A stretch of 64,000 nt of DNA from Rufibacter sediminis. GTDB taxonomy: Bacteria > Bacteroidota > Bacteroidia > Cytophagales > Hymenobacteraceae. This document shows positions 33,062 through 41,124 of the stretch, piece by piece; position 1 is the stretch's first letter, and each line of letters begins with the position of its first letter. Location: positions 310,001 to 374,000 of the forward strand of contig NZ_JACOAF010000030.1 in assembly GCF_014269285.1 (NCBI RefSeq), read 5' to 3'. Position numbers and translations under genes: made by a program. The notes below the pieces were generated by a model. That model searched no databases and was not told the DNA's origin. It worked only from the letters and a program-made list of their open reading frames with translations.

Positions 33062-33120
33062 CCCTCGTGTTACAGAGATAAACGACAACTTATGTTTCAC
33101 ACTTTAAAGAAGGTAAAATT

Positions 33121-33678
33121 ATGGCCATTCAACGTTTAGGTAGCGGCTTTGATGACATGATGCCGCAGACGTTCAGCAGCATGCTGGACCGATTCTTTAA
33201 CGATTCTGTGAACACCCGCGAACGACTGAACCGCTTCAGTCCGCAGGTAGACACCTGTGAAACCGAAACAGGGTATGAACTGGAGATGGCGCTTCCGGGC
33301 CTGAAGAAAGAAGACATCCACCTGGATTTCCAGCAAGGGCTTCTTACCGTCTCAGGAGAACGTCATTTCAAAAACGAGCAGAAAGACAAACGCTATCACT
33401 TAGTGGAAAGCCAGTACGGTTCTTTCAGCCGTTCTTTCCAGTTCCCTGACACCGTGAAACCCGACAGCATAGAAGCGGTGTATGAAAATGGTGTTCTGCA
33501 CGTACGCATCCCGAAGGATGAGCAGAAAACCGCCAAACGCCGGATTGAGGTACGGGAAGGTGCTGCCCAGCCTATCCAACTGGAGAAAGACAACGCACCA
33601 GCGTCAGACAACCAGGCCAGCGCCTCTTCCTCTAAGAAGAAGCAGGTGTCACTCGCCCAGGAAAACGGCACCCACTAA
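33121..33678 (+). CDS. Hsp20 small heat-shock protein
   Basis: A 185-residue small heat-shock protein. N-terminal arm MLDRFFNDS, then an alpha-crystallin domain from about 40 to 140 (YELEMALPGLKKEDIHLDF, SGSRSFQFP-type block FSRSFQFPDTVKPDSI and ENGVLHVRIPK). The C-terminal tail is longer than usual and rich in Ser, Ala and Lys. Role: ATP-independent holdase that keeps unfolding proteins soluble. A 19-bp terminator hairpin follows. Confidence 0.93.
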   Translation: MAIQRLGSGFDDMMPQTFSSMLDRFFNDSVNTRERLNRFSPQVDTCETETGYELEMALPGLKKEDIHLDFQQGLLTVSGERHFKNEQKDKRYHLVESQYGSFSRSFQFPDTVKPDSIEAVYENGVLHVRIPKDEQKTAKRRIEVREGAAQPIQLEKDNAPASDNQASASSSKKKQVSLAQENGTH

Positions 33679-33690
33679 CGGCACGCTGCT

Positions 33691-33732
33691 GCAAAAGAAA
33701 AGGCACCGCGTTGGCGGTGCCTTTTCTTTTGC
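33691..33732. terminator. Bidirectional terminator after hsp20
   Basis: A perfect 19-bp stem with a 4-nt loop (GTTG); the A-rich left and T-rich right sides let it serve the hsp20 gene and the convergent small gene. Confidence 0.9.
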
Positions 33733-33760
33733 CCTTACAGGAGAGCGATATAAAGGCTGT

Positions 33761-33994
33761 TTAGCCTTGATGGCCAGAGCTCATAGCCGAATTACCGTTG
33801 CCAGCGCTGTCTGGGATGCTGCCAGGGTTATAGCTGCTTCTGGAAGTCTGGCCCGGCGTTGCTGGCTGGTTAGGTCCGCCGCCCGAGATACGCGTGGCGG
33901 TTCCTTCTGGGGTGGCGCTCGCCTTGTTGGCCCGCACATAGTAGACTGTGATGAACAACGCGATGATCAATAAAATACACAATGCTATAAACAT
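33761..33994 (-). CDS. Small single-pass membrane protein
   Basis: A 77-residue protein: one N-terminal transmembrane helix (MFIALCILLIIALFITVYYV) and a short polar tail rich in Gly, Ser, Asn, Pro and Thr. No family is recognised. It is convergent with hsp20 across the shared terminator. Very short and of simple composition; evidence is the clean membrane segment followed by a low-complexity tail. Confidence 0.5.
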   Translation of the reverse strand: MFIALCILLIIALFITVYYVRANKASATPEGTATRISGGGPNQPATPGQTSRSSYNPGSIPDSAGNGNSAMSSGHQG

Positions 33995-34152
33995 GATACG
34001 TTCTGATTAAGTGAAACATAGGGGTTCTTTCTTTTACTCCGTTTTTAGCGTGCTGTTGCGCTTTGGGGTTTATATTCGGTTCTATTTGTGGGGTTTATCT
34101 TTTTTTCTTTAGCTTTATCATAGAAAACCCACTTTTTCGTTTAAATAATGCT

Positions 34153-34917
34153 ATGCTAAAAAAATTATATTTCTTGGTTTTCTTTTGCTGGATGATGGCA
34201 GAATGTGGTTGGGCGCAGAACACCACCTCGGGGCAACCCTATTTCATAGAACTGCATAACGGCGAGCGCGTTTATGCCAGCCGGCTTCAATTCAAAAGCC
34301 CTGTCTTCAAACAGAATTTCTTCCTCTTGGATGACACTCTCAAATATGCCCCTGAAACGGTGAAGTATTTCCAGAGTCAGGAGGGCTACTTCGCCCGCGT
34401 AGACGCGGGTAGGCGCTTCAGTAATTTCGCGCAGCGGGAGCAGGCCGGGCGCATCTCCACCTACTTTGTGTACCGCACAGATTACAACTCCTACGCCCCG
34501 GGCATCGGGATTGGCATGGGCCGGTACGGCGGTTATGGAATGGGCGGCTACGGCATGGGCGGGTACGGTTATCCTACCCAGCGCCGGGTCTATTATTTTG
34601 AGAAAGAGAAAGGCGCTTTGCAGCCGCTCACCTACAAGAACCTGCGGGTGGCCTTGTCTGATAACCCCGGCAGCATGGAAAGTCTGCAGGAATACAAACG
34701 GGGGCAGAACATCCAAACGGGAATGTATGTGGCAGGCGCTGGCCTGATGGTGGCCGGTATCACGCAACAGTTCAGGGGCAGCAACTACAGCGGCAAGGTA
34801 TCTCCCCTTCTGCTGGTAGGCGCAGGAATCTCGCTGCTTCCGCAGCTTATCAGGCTGGTGAAGAAAGACCGTCTCTCTGAGGCCATTGATATCTACAACT
34901 ACGTTCCCAAAGAGTAG
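34153..34917 (+). CDS. Secreted protein with Gly/Tyr/Met-rich repeat
   Basis: A 254-residue protein starting at the ATG at 34153 (MLKKLYFLVFFCWMMAECGWAQ, signal cleavage after AQ). The mature N-terminal part (PYFIELHNGERVYASRLQF) looks like a small beta domain. The centre holds a low-complexity GRYGGYGMGGYGMGGYGYP tract. The C-terminal half has a hydrophobic pair (MYVAGAGLMVAGI, LLLVGAGISLLPQLI) that could insert in a membrane. No enzyme motif. Codons before 34153 look non-coding. Possibly an envelope-associated protein; function not known. Confidence 0.62.
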   Translation: MLKKLYFLVFFCWMMAECGWAQNTTSGQPYFIELHNGERVYASRLQFKSPVFKQNFFLLDDTLKYAPETVKYFQSQEGYFARVDAGRRFSNFAQREQAGRISTYFVYRTDYNSYAPGIGIGMGRYGGYGMGGYGMGGYGYPTQRRVYYFEKEKGALQPLTYKNLRVALSDNPGSMESLQEYKRGQNIQTGMYVAGAGLMVAGITQQFRGSNYSGKVSPLLLVGAGISLLPQLIRLVKKDRLSEAIDIYNYVPKE

Positions 34918-34935
34918 CACCATTTGATGGCACCC

Positions 34936-34982
34936 AAAAGGAAAGGGTCCACTCTCTACATGAGAGTGGACCCTTTCCTTTT
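34936..34982. terminator. Bidirectional terminator between convergent genes
   Basis: A stem of about 21 bp (arms 34936-34956 and 34962-34982) with a 5-nt loop; A-rich on the left and T-rich on the right. Confidence 0.9.
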
Positions 34983-35026
34983 TAAAAACGCAGCACCCGG
35001 CTGCCGGTGAAGGTATCTTCCAGTGG

Positions 35027-35341
35027 TTATAGTTTGGCGCTTTTGCCCACTTCGGTGGGGGCTTTAGCAGCCGTCGCTTTTTTCACCTTTTTGGCTTTGA
35101 GGTACGAACTCAGCACATAACCGGCTTCGCCGTCAATTTGTACCAGCGTCCACTCCTGGTTCTGCTTCCGCATGACAATGATCTCATCTTCTGAGCCCAG
35201 CAGGCGCATCACTTCCCCGCCAATAGCAGGCTGACGGTACATTTTAACTTTCTCGGTGTTCACCCGGCTGGTAGGACCTTGCGCGAACGCTGACAATACT
35301 TGCATGCAAACTAGGGCGGAAATGATTACTAAACGTTTCAT
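35027..35341 (-). CDS. Exported SH3b-domain protein
   Basis: A 104-residue protein with a signal peptide (IISALVCMQVLSAFAQ) and one bacterial SH3 domain: VKMYRQPAIGGEVMRLL, then WTLVQIDGEAGYVLSSYL. The C-terminal tail is Lys/Ala-rich. SH3b domains bind peptidoglycan or other wall partners; a free one of this size probably binds rather than cuts. It is monocistronic. Confidence 0.82.
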   Translation of the reverse strand: MKRLVIISALVCMQVLSAFAQGPTSRVNTEKVKMYRQPAIGGEVMRLLGSEDEIIVMRKQNQEWTLVQIDGEAGYVLSSYLKAKKVKKATAAKAPTEVGKSAKL

Positions 35342-36039
35342 AATACTTTGTTTTAATGAGTGAATGAGTTAAAACCTTGAATTATTTTACTTCTATTTGA
35401 TTCTAAGAACACCTTTTATAAAAGAAAAGGACGTGACGTTCCAGGGCAACAATTGCCTATTTTTATTTCTGAATTTTTCCAATATGTTTCTGTTATACTC
35501 TAATAGATGCAGAATCTAAAAGAAGGTTGCTTGCGTCTGAACTTTTTTTCTTAATTTCTTTAGCGGTGAAAGCAACTACCTGAATTTTCTGTAATTCCAC
35601 TGGGGCAAAACCGTTCCGCTGGCGTTTACAAGGAAGTTTACAAGATACATGCCAAATACATAAAATATTTATTTACAGCATCTTAGACACATTTACCCCA
35701 TCTTTACTGTTCGCCCCCGAACATTCTCTTTTTAAAATCGAACACTTTTCGTGCACATGGCCCATTTCCAGAAAGATTTCTACCTAAAAATATTTCTTTT
35801 ACTCCAGGGCATTCAAAGTGCAGCTGACTCCATTTAATTTCTAGCATCTGTCTCCTAAAGCTGAACATGCTCAAGCAATTAACTTGCAATTCGGGCCACA
35901 TAACGGGACAAATATAGAAGGGCTATTTTTCTAAATACAAGCACGAAACGTTAATTAACAGACATTTAACGTTAGAAGTAATTCTGCGCTATTATTTAAC
36001 ATTTCCTTAGTATGTGTTTTACGGCCAGCGCGTACTTTC
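35342..36039. other. About 700 bp of AT-rich non-coding DNA
   Basis: No gene with domain character, no tRNA and no palindrome-family copy was found, which is unusual for a gap this long in this chromosome. It contains many A and T tracts and probably promoters for both flanking genes. Confidence 0.45.
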
Positions 36040-36047
36040 TATTTTTG
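36040..36047 (+). promoter_or_regulatory. Possible -7 element of the GNAT gene
   Basis: TATTTTTG, 20 bp before the start codon, fits TAnnTTTG; TGTTTT lies near the expected upstream position. Confidence 0.5.
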
Positions 36048-36066
36048 CGGCTGAACAAATGACCCC

Positions 36067-36501
36067 ATGGCTACATCTTTGCAAATAAGGGAAATAGAAG
36101 AGTTGGCGGAGATGGTCCGGCAGTTTCCGTTGATTCAGCACCTGAACCCCACCATGGAGCCTGCCCGCTACGAGGAACTCTTGCGTCAAATGGTACCCCA
36201 GCAGTACCGCATGGTAGGCGTTTTTGACGGAGACACCTGTCTGGGGCTTTCGGGGTACTGGATGGGCACCAAGCTGTACAGCGGCAAGTACCTGGAGGTA
36301 GACAATTTTGTGGTGGATGAACAGTCCCGCTCCAAGGGCATCGGGAAGCTGCTGCTGGACTGGCTTACCGCCGAGGCGAGCAAACACCGTTGTGAAACCA
36401 TGATGCTAGACGCCTACGTGGTGAACCACGCCGCCCACAAATTCTACCTGCGCGAAGGCTTCGTCATCAAAGGTTTCCACTTTCTGAAAAGGCTGGGCTA
36501 A
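36067..36501 (+). CDS. GNAT-family N-acetyltransferase
   Basis: A 144-residue single-domain GNAT. The acetyl-CoA loop motif A is visible as SRSKGIGKLLLDWL after VDNFVVDEQ, and motif B as NHAAHKFYLREGFV near the C-terminus. The substrate cannot be inferred. Genes downstream on the same strand (alpha/beta hydrolase, RlpA) are separated by a palindrome, so it is probably its own unit. Confidence 0.88.
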   Translation: MATSLQIREIEELAEMVRQFPLIQHLNPTMEPARYEELLRQMVPQQYRMVGVFDGDTCLGLSGYWMGTKLYSGKYLEVDNFVVDEQSRSKGIGKLLLDWLTAEASKHRCETMMLDAYVVNHAAHKFYLREGFVIKGFHFLKRLG

Positions 36502-36568
36502 GACCCCGCATCAGCCTACCGAAGGTTCTTCTCGTTTACTTGCAAGCTGAAGCGCACCTGTTGCCCGG

Positions 36569-36608
36569 CCGTTTTAAGTCCGTTTTCCTGAAATCAGGCC
36601 CAAAACAG
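36569..36608 (+). repeat. GTTTT/AAAAC palindrome, copy 16
   Basis: Arms CCGTTTTAAGTCCGTTTTC and GAAATCAGGCCCAAAACAG, between the GNAT and hydrolase genes. Confidence 0.68.
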
Positions 36609-36644
36609 TTTGGTCTGAACGCGCAAGAACGCTTATCTTACCCT

Positions 36645-37340
36645 ATGGAACCATTGCTACTGCTACACGGCGCTTTAGGAGCAAAAGATCAGTTTGAGCC
36701 CTTGCTGCCCTTGCTGTCTCCGGCTCTACCGGTGTACTCCTTTAACCTGGCCGGGCACGGCGGCGCTCCCTTTTCCGGCGAAGATCCCTTCACCATAGAA
36801 GGCTTTGCCCACCAGCTCCTGGAGTGGCTGGAGGCCCATGCGGTGCCTCCGGTGCAGGTAGTGGGTTATAGCATGGGCGGTTACATTGCCCTGGAGGCCG
36901 CCCGGCAGCAACCAACCCGCTTTTCAAGGATACTGACGCTGGCCGCCAAATTCAACTGGACCGCCGAGACTGCCCGCCACGAGGCCGCCAAACTTCAACC
37001 CGAGGTGATCTCCCTGAAAGTTCCGGCCTTTGCGCAAACGCTGCAGACTCGGCACGCCCCGCAGGACTGGACCCTACTCCTGCATCGCACCGCCGAGATG
37101 ATGCGGCAATTGGGTCAGAAACCCACCCTTTCAGCCGAAGTGCTGGCCCAGATCAACGTTCCGGTGTGCGTGGCCGTAGGAGACAGAGACCAGATGGTTT
37201 CCGTGGAGGAATCGCTGGCCGCCTACCGGCAGTTGCCGCAGGGGCAGTTCACCGTTTTACCTAATACCAAACACCCATTAGAGCAGCTTCACTGGCCGCT
37301 CTTCGCCTCCGTGCTTCACCATTTCTTTTCGTATGCCTAA
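36645..37340 (+). CDS. Alpha/beta hydrolase (MenH-like branch)
   Basis: A 231-residue alpha/beta hydrolase starting at the ATG at 36645. The oxyanion region LLLHGALG, nucleophile elbow GYSMGGYIALE, acid DRDQMV and catalytic His in NTKHPLEQLH are all present. Cytoplasmic. The length and GYSMGG elbow resemble MenH and related C-C hydrolases, but no menaquinone genes are nearby. Its last codons overlap the start of the RlpA-like gene by 8 bp, so the two are translationally coupled. Confidence 0.82.
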   Translation: MEPLLLLHGALGAKDQFEPLLPLLSPALPVYSFNLAGHGGAPFSGEDPFTIEGFAHQLLEWLEAHAVPPVQVVGYSMGGYIALEAARQQPTRFSRILTLAAKFNWTAETARHEAAKLQPEVISLKVPAFAQTLQTRHAPQDWTLLLHRTAEMMRQLGQKPTLSAEVLAQINVPVCVAVGDRDQMVSVEESLAAYRQLPQGQFTVLPNTKHPLEQLHWPLFASVLHHFFSYA

Positions 37341-37734
37341 GTATTTCCTCCGCTATTCTCTCTGCCTTCTGTTTATCGCTCTACTTGCCTCAGGTTGCTC
37401 CTCCAGTGCTCCCGCCTTCGGGACGCGGGGCTACACCGAGACAGGCAAAGCTTCTTTTTACTCTGATAAGCTGAAGGGCAACAAAATGGCCAACGGTGAA
37501 CGCTACAAGCCCGGCAAGCGCACCGCTGCCCACAAGAAATTACCCTTCGGGACCAAGGTGAAAGTCACCAACCCGCAGAATGGCCGCTCCGTGAAGGTCC
37601 TCATCACCGACCGGGGCCCGTTTGCCCGGGGCCGCATCATCGACTTGTCTAAATCGGCGGCCCGCAAGCTGGATATTGAGAAGAGTGGCGTGGCACCGGT
37701 GCAGATGAAGGTAGTGCGGGAAGGGAAGAAGTAA
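37333..37734 (+). CDS. rlpA: RlpA-like lipoprotein (double-psi beta-barrel)
   Basis: A 133-residue lipoprotein (lipobox LASGC, Cys22) with a double-psi beta-barrel: TGKASFYSDKLKGNKMANGE, then LPFGTKVKVTNPQNGRSV and ITDRGPFARGRIIDLSKSAA, where Asp of DRGPF is the conserved acidic residue. RlpA is a lytic transglycosylase active on naked glycan strands during division. There is no SPOR domain, so septal targeting must differ from E. coli. Coupled to the hydrolase upstream by an 8-bp overlap. Confidence 0.85.
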   Translation: MPKYFLRYSLCLLFIALLASGCSSSAPAFGTRGYTETGKASFYSDKLKGNKMANGERYKPGKRTAAHKKLPFGTKVKVTNPQNGRSVKVLITDRGPFARGRIIDLSKSAARKLDIEKSGVAPVQMKVVREGKK

Positions 37735-37771
37735 AGGCTTTTCCTTTTGGGGAGAGTTCTGTTGACACGAG

Positions 37772-38046
37772 TAGTTTGCTGATGCTAGCGGAGCATGGAT
37801 GCACGCAGTAGGCTTGTGCTGCCAGAGGGTCGTTGTTGACGTGGGTGCAGTTTGCTTTTGCTAGCAGAGCGTGGATGCACGCAGTAGGCTTGTGCTGCCA
37901 GAGGGTCGTTGTTGACGTGGGTGCAGTTTGCTTTTGCTAGCAGAGCGTGGATGCACGCAGTAGGCTTGTGCTGGCGAAGAACCGCTATTCGCGTGGGTAC
38001 ACGCAGTCCGTTTATGCTAGCGAAGAACCGCTGTTTGCGTGGGTGC
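37772..38046 (+). repeat. Tandem array of a 76-bp unit (about 3.6 copies)
   Basis: Units at 37772-37847, 37848-37923, 37924-37999 and a shortened 38000-38046. The second and third share their first 50 bases or so, then the third diverges. Each unit includes GATGCACGCAGTAGGCTTGT. It runs directly into the second copy of repeat B. There are no spacers, so not a CRISPR array. Confidence 0.85.
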
Positions 38047-38207
38047 ATGCGCTGGGTTGTTGCATAGCTTCCCTCCGTGCGCTCACGGCCGCGAGGCCCC
38101 GCCTTCCGGCCTCGCGCTGTACCAGCTTCCTTTGCTTCCTGCGGTCGCAATGCCTGCGGCACCGGAACCTGCTTAGGCGCTCAACCGAAAGGCTGGAAAA
38201 GGCAATG
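38025..38207 (+). repeat. Dispersed ~185-bp repeat B, copy 2
   Basis: Nearly identical to 20187-20270 over its first 83 bp, then diverged, then alike again at GAAAGGCTGGAAAAGG. The tandem array joins its left end, suggesting the array grew from a related sequence. Confidence 0.75.
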
Positions 38208-38223
38208 CGTCAGTAAGAACGCC

Positions 38224-38351
38224 TCAGACCTCACAGGTTTTAAAAGCATGTGAGGTCTTCTCTGTAGAGACGCAATACCTTGCGTCTTTTTTCCCTTGCG
38301 TCTTTCTTTCCACACATTCCCAAAATGTAGAGACAAGGCATGCCTTGTCTC
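38224..38351. repeat. Cluster of three small palindromes
   Basis: AGACCTCAC...GTGAGGTCT (about 38225-38258), AGACGCAA-TACC-TTGCGTCT (about 38268-38287) and GTAGAGACAAGGCA/TGCCTTGTCTC (38327-38351). The third is the partner of the perfect palindrome at 20380. Confidence 0.65.
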
Positions 38352-38537
38352 CTGCGTGGCCTCCGCAACTGCCGGTGATTACCTGCAGAGGGCACCCACA
38401 AGAGGTGCGCCTACATTGTACTTCCTTACAATAATCTGCCACCCTGTCCGCCGTTGTAGGTGTTCTCACCAACAACGTAGACGACTGTCATTCACTTCTC
38501 CTAATTTTCGGCCCATCAACAATCTTTACAAAACATA

Positions 38538-38591
38538 CTTCGCTCTGTTTTAAGGCTGCTTTTCTTTAAACACCCCTAAAACGGAGCGAAG
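38538..38591 (-). repeat. GTTTT/AAAAC palindrome, copy 17
   Basis: Arms of 24-25 nt with outer CTTCGCTC/GAGCGAAG unique to this copy. It is 16 bp past the pfkB stop, fitting a terminator. Confidence 0.78.
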
Positions 38592-38607
38592 CAGGTTGGA
38601 TGGTTCT

Positions 38608-39540
38608 TTAGCGGCGGGCTTTTAGCCAGGCGTAGATGCTTTCCACATCAGATTTGCGGCACAGTTCTGAGCCAGGGGTCATGGTGGCGGCGGTGCCGGC
38701 GGCTACGCCGTAGCGCACTACCTCCGGCAGCGCCCAGCCTTCCAGCAGTTTCAGAACCATGGCGCCTACCATGCTGTCGCCGGCACCCACGGCACTTTCC
38801 TGTTTCACGGTGGGCGGCACGATGTACTCAAACCCATCCTGAGACGCCAGCATCGCGCCGCGGGGCCCCAGCGATACCACCAGTATCTGGCTTTTGCCTT
38901 CCTGGAGCACCTGCGTGGCCAGTTCTTCCTGCTCCTGGGCTGAGATCACTTCTTTGCGGGCCAGTGCGGCCAGCTCGTTCAGGTTGGGTTTCAGGAGGTA
39001 AATGCCTTTGCCGGCGGCTTTCATCAGGGCTTCGCCGGAGGTGTCTACCACCAGCTTGAATCCCTTCTTTGTGGCTATTTCGGCAATCTGGGCATAAAAA
39101 TCGTCGGGGACGCCGGGCGGGTTGCTTCCGCTGGCAATCACGAACTCGGGGATTTCTTCCAGTTCTTCCAGCGCCTGCAGGATCTGCTGCCACTCTGGGG
39201 CGGAAATCTGCGGGCCGGGCATGCCAAACCGATACTCCTGCCGGGTAGAAGTCTCAAACACGATGAGGTTTTCGCGGGTGGCTTCCTGGCACTTGAACTT
39301 CCGGTACGCCACGCCTTCGGCCGTTAGAAGCTCGCCGATTTTATCGCCGGTGGGTCCGCCGGACAGAAACCAGGCAATGGATTCGCCCCCCAGCTTTTTG
39401 ATGGCTCGGGAGACATTGATCCCGCCGCCACCCGGCTCAAAGACCGGCTTCTCACAGCGCAATTTCTTTTCGGGCGCGACAGAGTCTACGCGGGTGCTTT
39501 TGTCTACGGCAGGATTAGCGGTAATGGTGATGATTTTCAT
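38608..39540 (-). CDS. pfkB: PfkB-family sugar-phosphate kinase (6-phosphofructokinase II-like)
   Basis: A 310-residue ribokinase-fold kinase (start chosen at the ATG at 39540, MKIITITANPAVD; six extra codons lie upstream). Substrate-binding block FEPGGGGINVSRAIKKLGG matches E. coli PfkB (FEPGGGGINVARAI) closely, and the ATP/anion-hole motif VGAGDSMVGAMV has the catalytic Asp. The length equals E. coli PfkB (309). Most likely reaction: fructose 6-phosphate to 1,6-bisphosphate. 1-phosphofructokinase and tagatose-6-phosphate kinase share the fold, so the substrate is likely but not proven. Confidence 0.88.
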   Translation of the reverse strand: MKIITITANPAVDKSTRVDSVAPEKKLRCEKPVFEPGGGGINVSRAIKKLGGESIAWFLSGGPTGDKIGELLTAEGVAYRKFKCQEATRENLIVFETSTRQEYRFGMPGPQISAPEWQQILQALEELEEIPEFVIASGSNPPGVPDDFYAQIAEIATKKGFKLVVDTSGEALMKAAGKGIYLLKPNLNELAALARKEVISAQEQEELATQVLQEGKSQILVVSLGPRGAMLASQDGFEYIVPPTVKQESAVGAGDSMVGAMVLKLLEGWALPEVVRYGVAAGTAATMTPGSELCRKSDVESIYAWLKARR

Positions 39541-39623
39541 AGGAAAGGTAGTGCTCATGCAAATGAGGTAAAGCTTGTTGAAGGAGGTCCGAATTCCTAA
39601 AGATACTGATCTGATTGGAAAGT

Positions 39624-39662
39624 CTGTTTTAGCGGCATTTTGCAGAAAACGGGTTTAAATCG
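39624..39662 (+). repeat. GTTTT/AAAAC palindrome, copy 18
   Basis: CTGTTTTAGCGGCATTTTG and AGAAAACGGGTTTAAATCG; lies upstream of the pfkB start, so not a terminator of that gene. Confidence 0.6.
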
Positions 39663-39773
39663 TCTTTTACGGAAGCGGGCGGCTTATCTTCGAAGAAAAG
39701 CAGAAAAGTTGCGCCCCGGCTGCGACTTTTCAGAGCCCTTGTGTCACTTACCGCCACATCAGAGTCTTGTTTT

Positions 39774-39905
39774 ATGTCCCAACCCCAAGAACATACCGCC
39801 AGGCAGCACGCGTTTCTGGCGCTCTACGAGCCGGTGCATGCGCCCTTCGCCCGGTTAATGAAAGAACTCTTGCCCTTTAAGTGCTTCCCAACGCATCATC
39901 CTTGA
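39774..39905 (+). pseudogene. 43-codon fragment resembling the start of an ECF-type sigma factor
   Basis: An ATG frame reading QHAFLALYEPVHAPFARLMK and then stopping at a TGA. The LYEPVH-x-FxR segment recalls the first helix of some Bacteroidota sigma-70-like proteins, but nothing homologous continues. Either a remnant or a spurious frame. Confidence 0.3.
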
Positions 39906-39950
39906 GTAAGCACCGCATTCTAACGGAAGGCTATGGAACCTGACGTTCTA

Positions 39951-39986
39951 CGTTGGGGCCATTTCTCTAAAAACGGGCTTAAAACA
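39951..39986 (-). repeat. GTTTT/AAAAC palindrome, copy 19
   Basis: CGTTGGGGCCATTT and AAAAACGGGCTTAAAACAG, 19 bp past the ABC ATPase stop. Confidence 0.6.
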
Positions 39987-40005
39987 GTAGGAAAGAAATC
40001 GCTGA

Positions 40006-40680
40006 TCAGGAGAAGATTCCGGCGGGCACGTACTCCCAATCTTCCAGTTCCTGCAGGTGGTGAATGGGTCGGCAAGTGCCCTCGGTGAGGAGTATCAGCC
40101 GGTCACTCACGTCAATGATGTGGCGGTAATTGTGGTCTGTCACCAGAATGCCTTTGGTTTCTTTGTGGGCCAGTATGAGTTCCTGCATATGTTCTTTCAG
40201 CAGCGGCTCAATGCCGGAGAAAGGTTCATCCAGCAGCAGAAACGGGGTGTCCAGGTGGAGCAGCAGCGCCACCTCCAGGTAACGTAACTGTCCGCCCGAA
40301 AGCTGATGGACGGTTTTGGAAAGCAGCGGCTGAATTCTGGCATGTTCCTTCAGCGCCTCCTGTTTCTCTCTGGAAGGCAAAAACAAAGAAATAAGCTGCC
40401 GCACTTTCAAGGAACGGGGCAGAAAGCTCTCCTGCGGCAGATAGCTGATGAGGTGCTGGGTAAAAGGGCGCTGGCACCGCTTGCCATTGATTCTGATGCT
40501 CTTGTTTTCGGTCTCCAGCGTGCCGAAGATGATTTTCAGCAAGGTAGATTTCCCAGAGCCGTTCCGGCCTAACAATCCCACCACCTCGCCCACCTGGCAC
40601 TTGAGGTAAATGTTCTTGAGCAGGTTTCGGTCACCAATGCGGTAAATGATGCTGTCTGCCTCCAGAGTATCAGGTGCCAT
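40006..40680 (-). CDS. ABC transporter ATP-binding protein
   Basis: A 224-residue ABC ATPase with Walker A GRNGSGKST, signature LSGGQ (HQLSGGQLRYLEV), Walker B FLLLDEP and the switch His in TDHNYRH. It lacks any fused membrane domain. Its start overlaps the 102-residue membrane protein gene by 11 bp, so the two form a coupled pair. The sequence resembles LptB-like and LolD-like cassettes in part, but the C-terminal LILLTEGTCRPIHHLQELEDW differs. Substrate unknown. Confidence 0.88.
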   Translation of the reverse strand: MAPDTLEADSIIYRIGDRNLLKNIYLKCQVGEVVGLLGRNGSGKSTLLKIIFGTLETENKSIRINGKRCQRPFTQHLISYLPQESFLPRSLKVRQLISLFLPSREKQEALKEHARIQPLLSKTVHQLSGGQLRYLEVALLLHLDTPFLLLDEPFSGIEPLLKEHMQELILAHKETKGILVTDHNYRHIIDVSDRLILLTEGTCRPIHHLQELEDWEYVPAGIFS

Positions 40681-40978
40681 AGAGTAGGGGTTTGCAGAAA
40701 AGATAGAGGATATAAAAAGCAGCGTTCACCAGAAAACAAGTACCAAGTAACGCCCGCTTAGACCAGCCCCGGTTATGGTAGAAATAGTACTGCTCACGAG
40801 AACGCAGCCAAAAGAAATAGAAGGCAAGAACTAACCCCAGGAAGACGAAGGAAAAGAAAAAGCAGGCAAAGAAGACCGCCCGGTCTCTTTCCAGCGAGTA
40901 GATGAGCGCGCTCACAAACAACGAGAACGGCAGGTTGAAGGCATGAAGCGTTTTATAGTAATGCAAGAAGACCTTCAT
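40670..40978 (-). CDS. Small three-helix membrane protein paired with an ABC ATPase
   Basis: A 102-residue protein with about three hydrophobic helices (LPFSLFVSALIYSL, AVFFACFFFSFVFLGLVLAFYFFW, LLGTCFLVNAAFYILYLFC) and a YYFYHNRG segment before the last. It overlaps the ABC ATPase start by 11 bp. It is far smaller than a normal permease (about 250-300 residues), so if it is the membrane partner it must oligomerise. No family recognised. Confidence 0.7.
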   Translation of the reverse strand: MKVFLHYYKTLHAFNLPFSLFVSALIYSLERDRAVFFACFFFSFVFLGLVLAFYFFWLRSREQYYFYHNRGWSKRALLGTCFLVNAAFYILYLFCKPLLYGT

Positions 40979-41083
40979 GCCAGAACAGGAAATAGCGGGT
41001 TACCCCAGAAACATCAGACGCTTCTGTATAACTGATTTCCTGAATATTTAGTATGCCTCGGCCACTGTCCGCAGGACTTTTCC

Positions 41084-41119
41084 GCTTTGGGGCCGTTTTC
41101 ACCAAAACAGCCCCAAAGC
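41084..41119 (-). repeat. GTTTT/AAAAC palindrome, copy 20
   Basis: Arms GCTTTGGGGCCGTTTTC and CAAAACAGCCCCAAAGC around loop AC, 5 bp past the nagA stop; probable terminator. Confidence 0.8.
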
Positions 41120-41124
41120 AGCCG

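Noticed and set aside
35704-35901. A 65-codon - strand frame in the gap before the GNAT gene
   Set aside because: No ribosome site and no domain-like sequence in an AT-rich gap; probably chance.
37772-38046. Possible CRISPR array
   Set aside because: Whole 76-bp units repeat with no unique spacers, and no cas gene is present.
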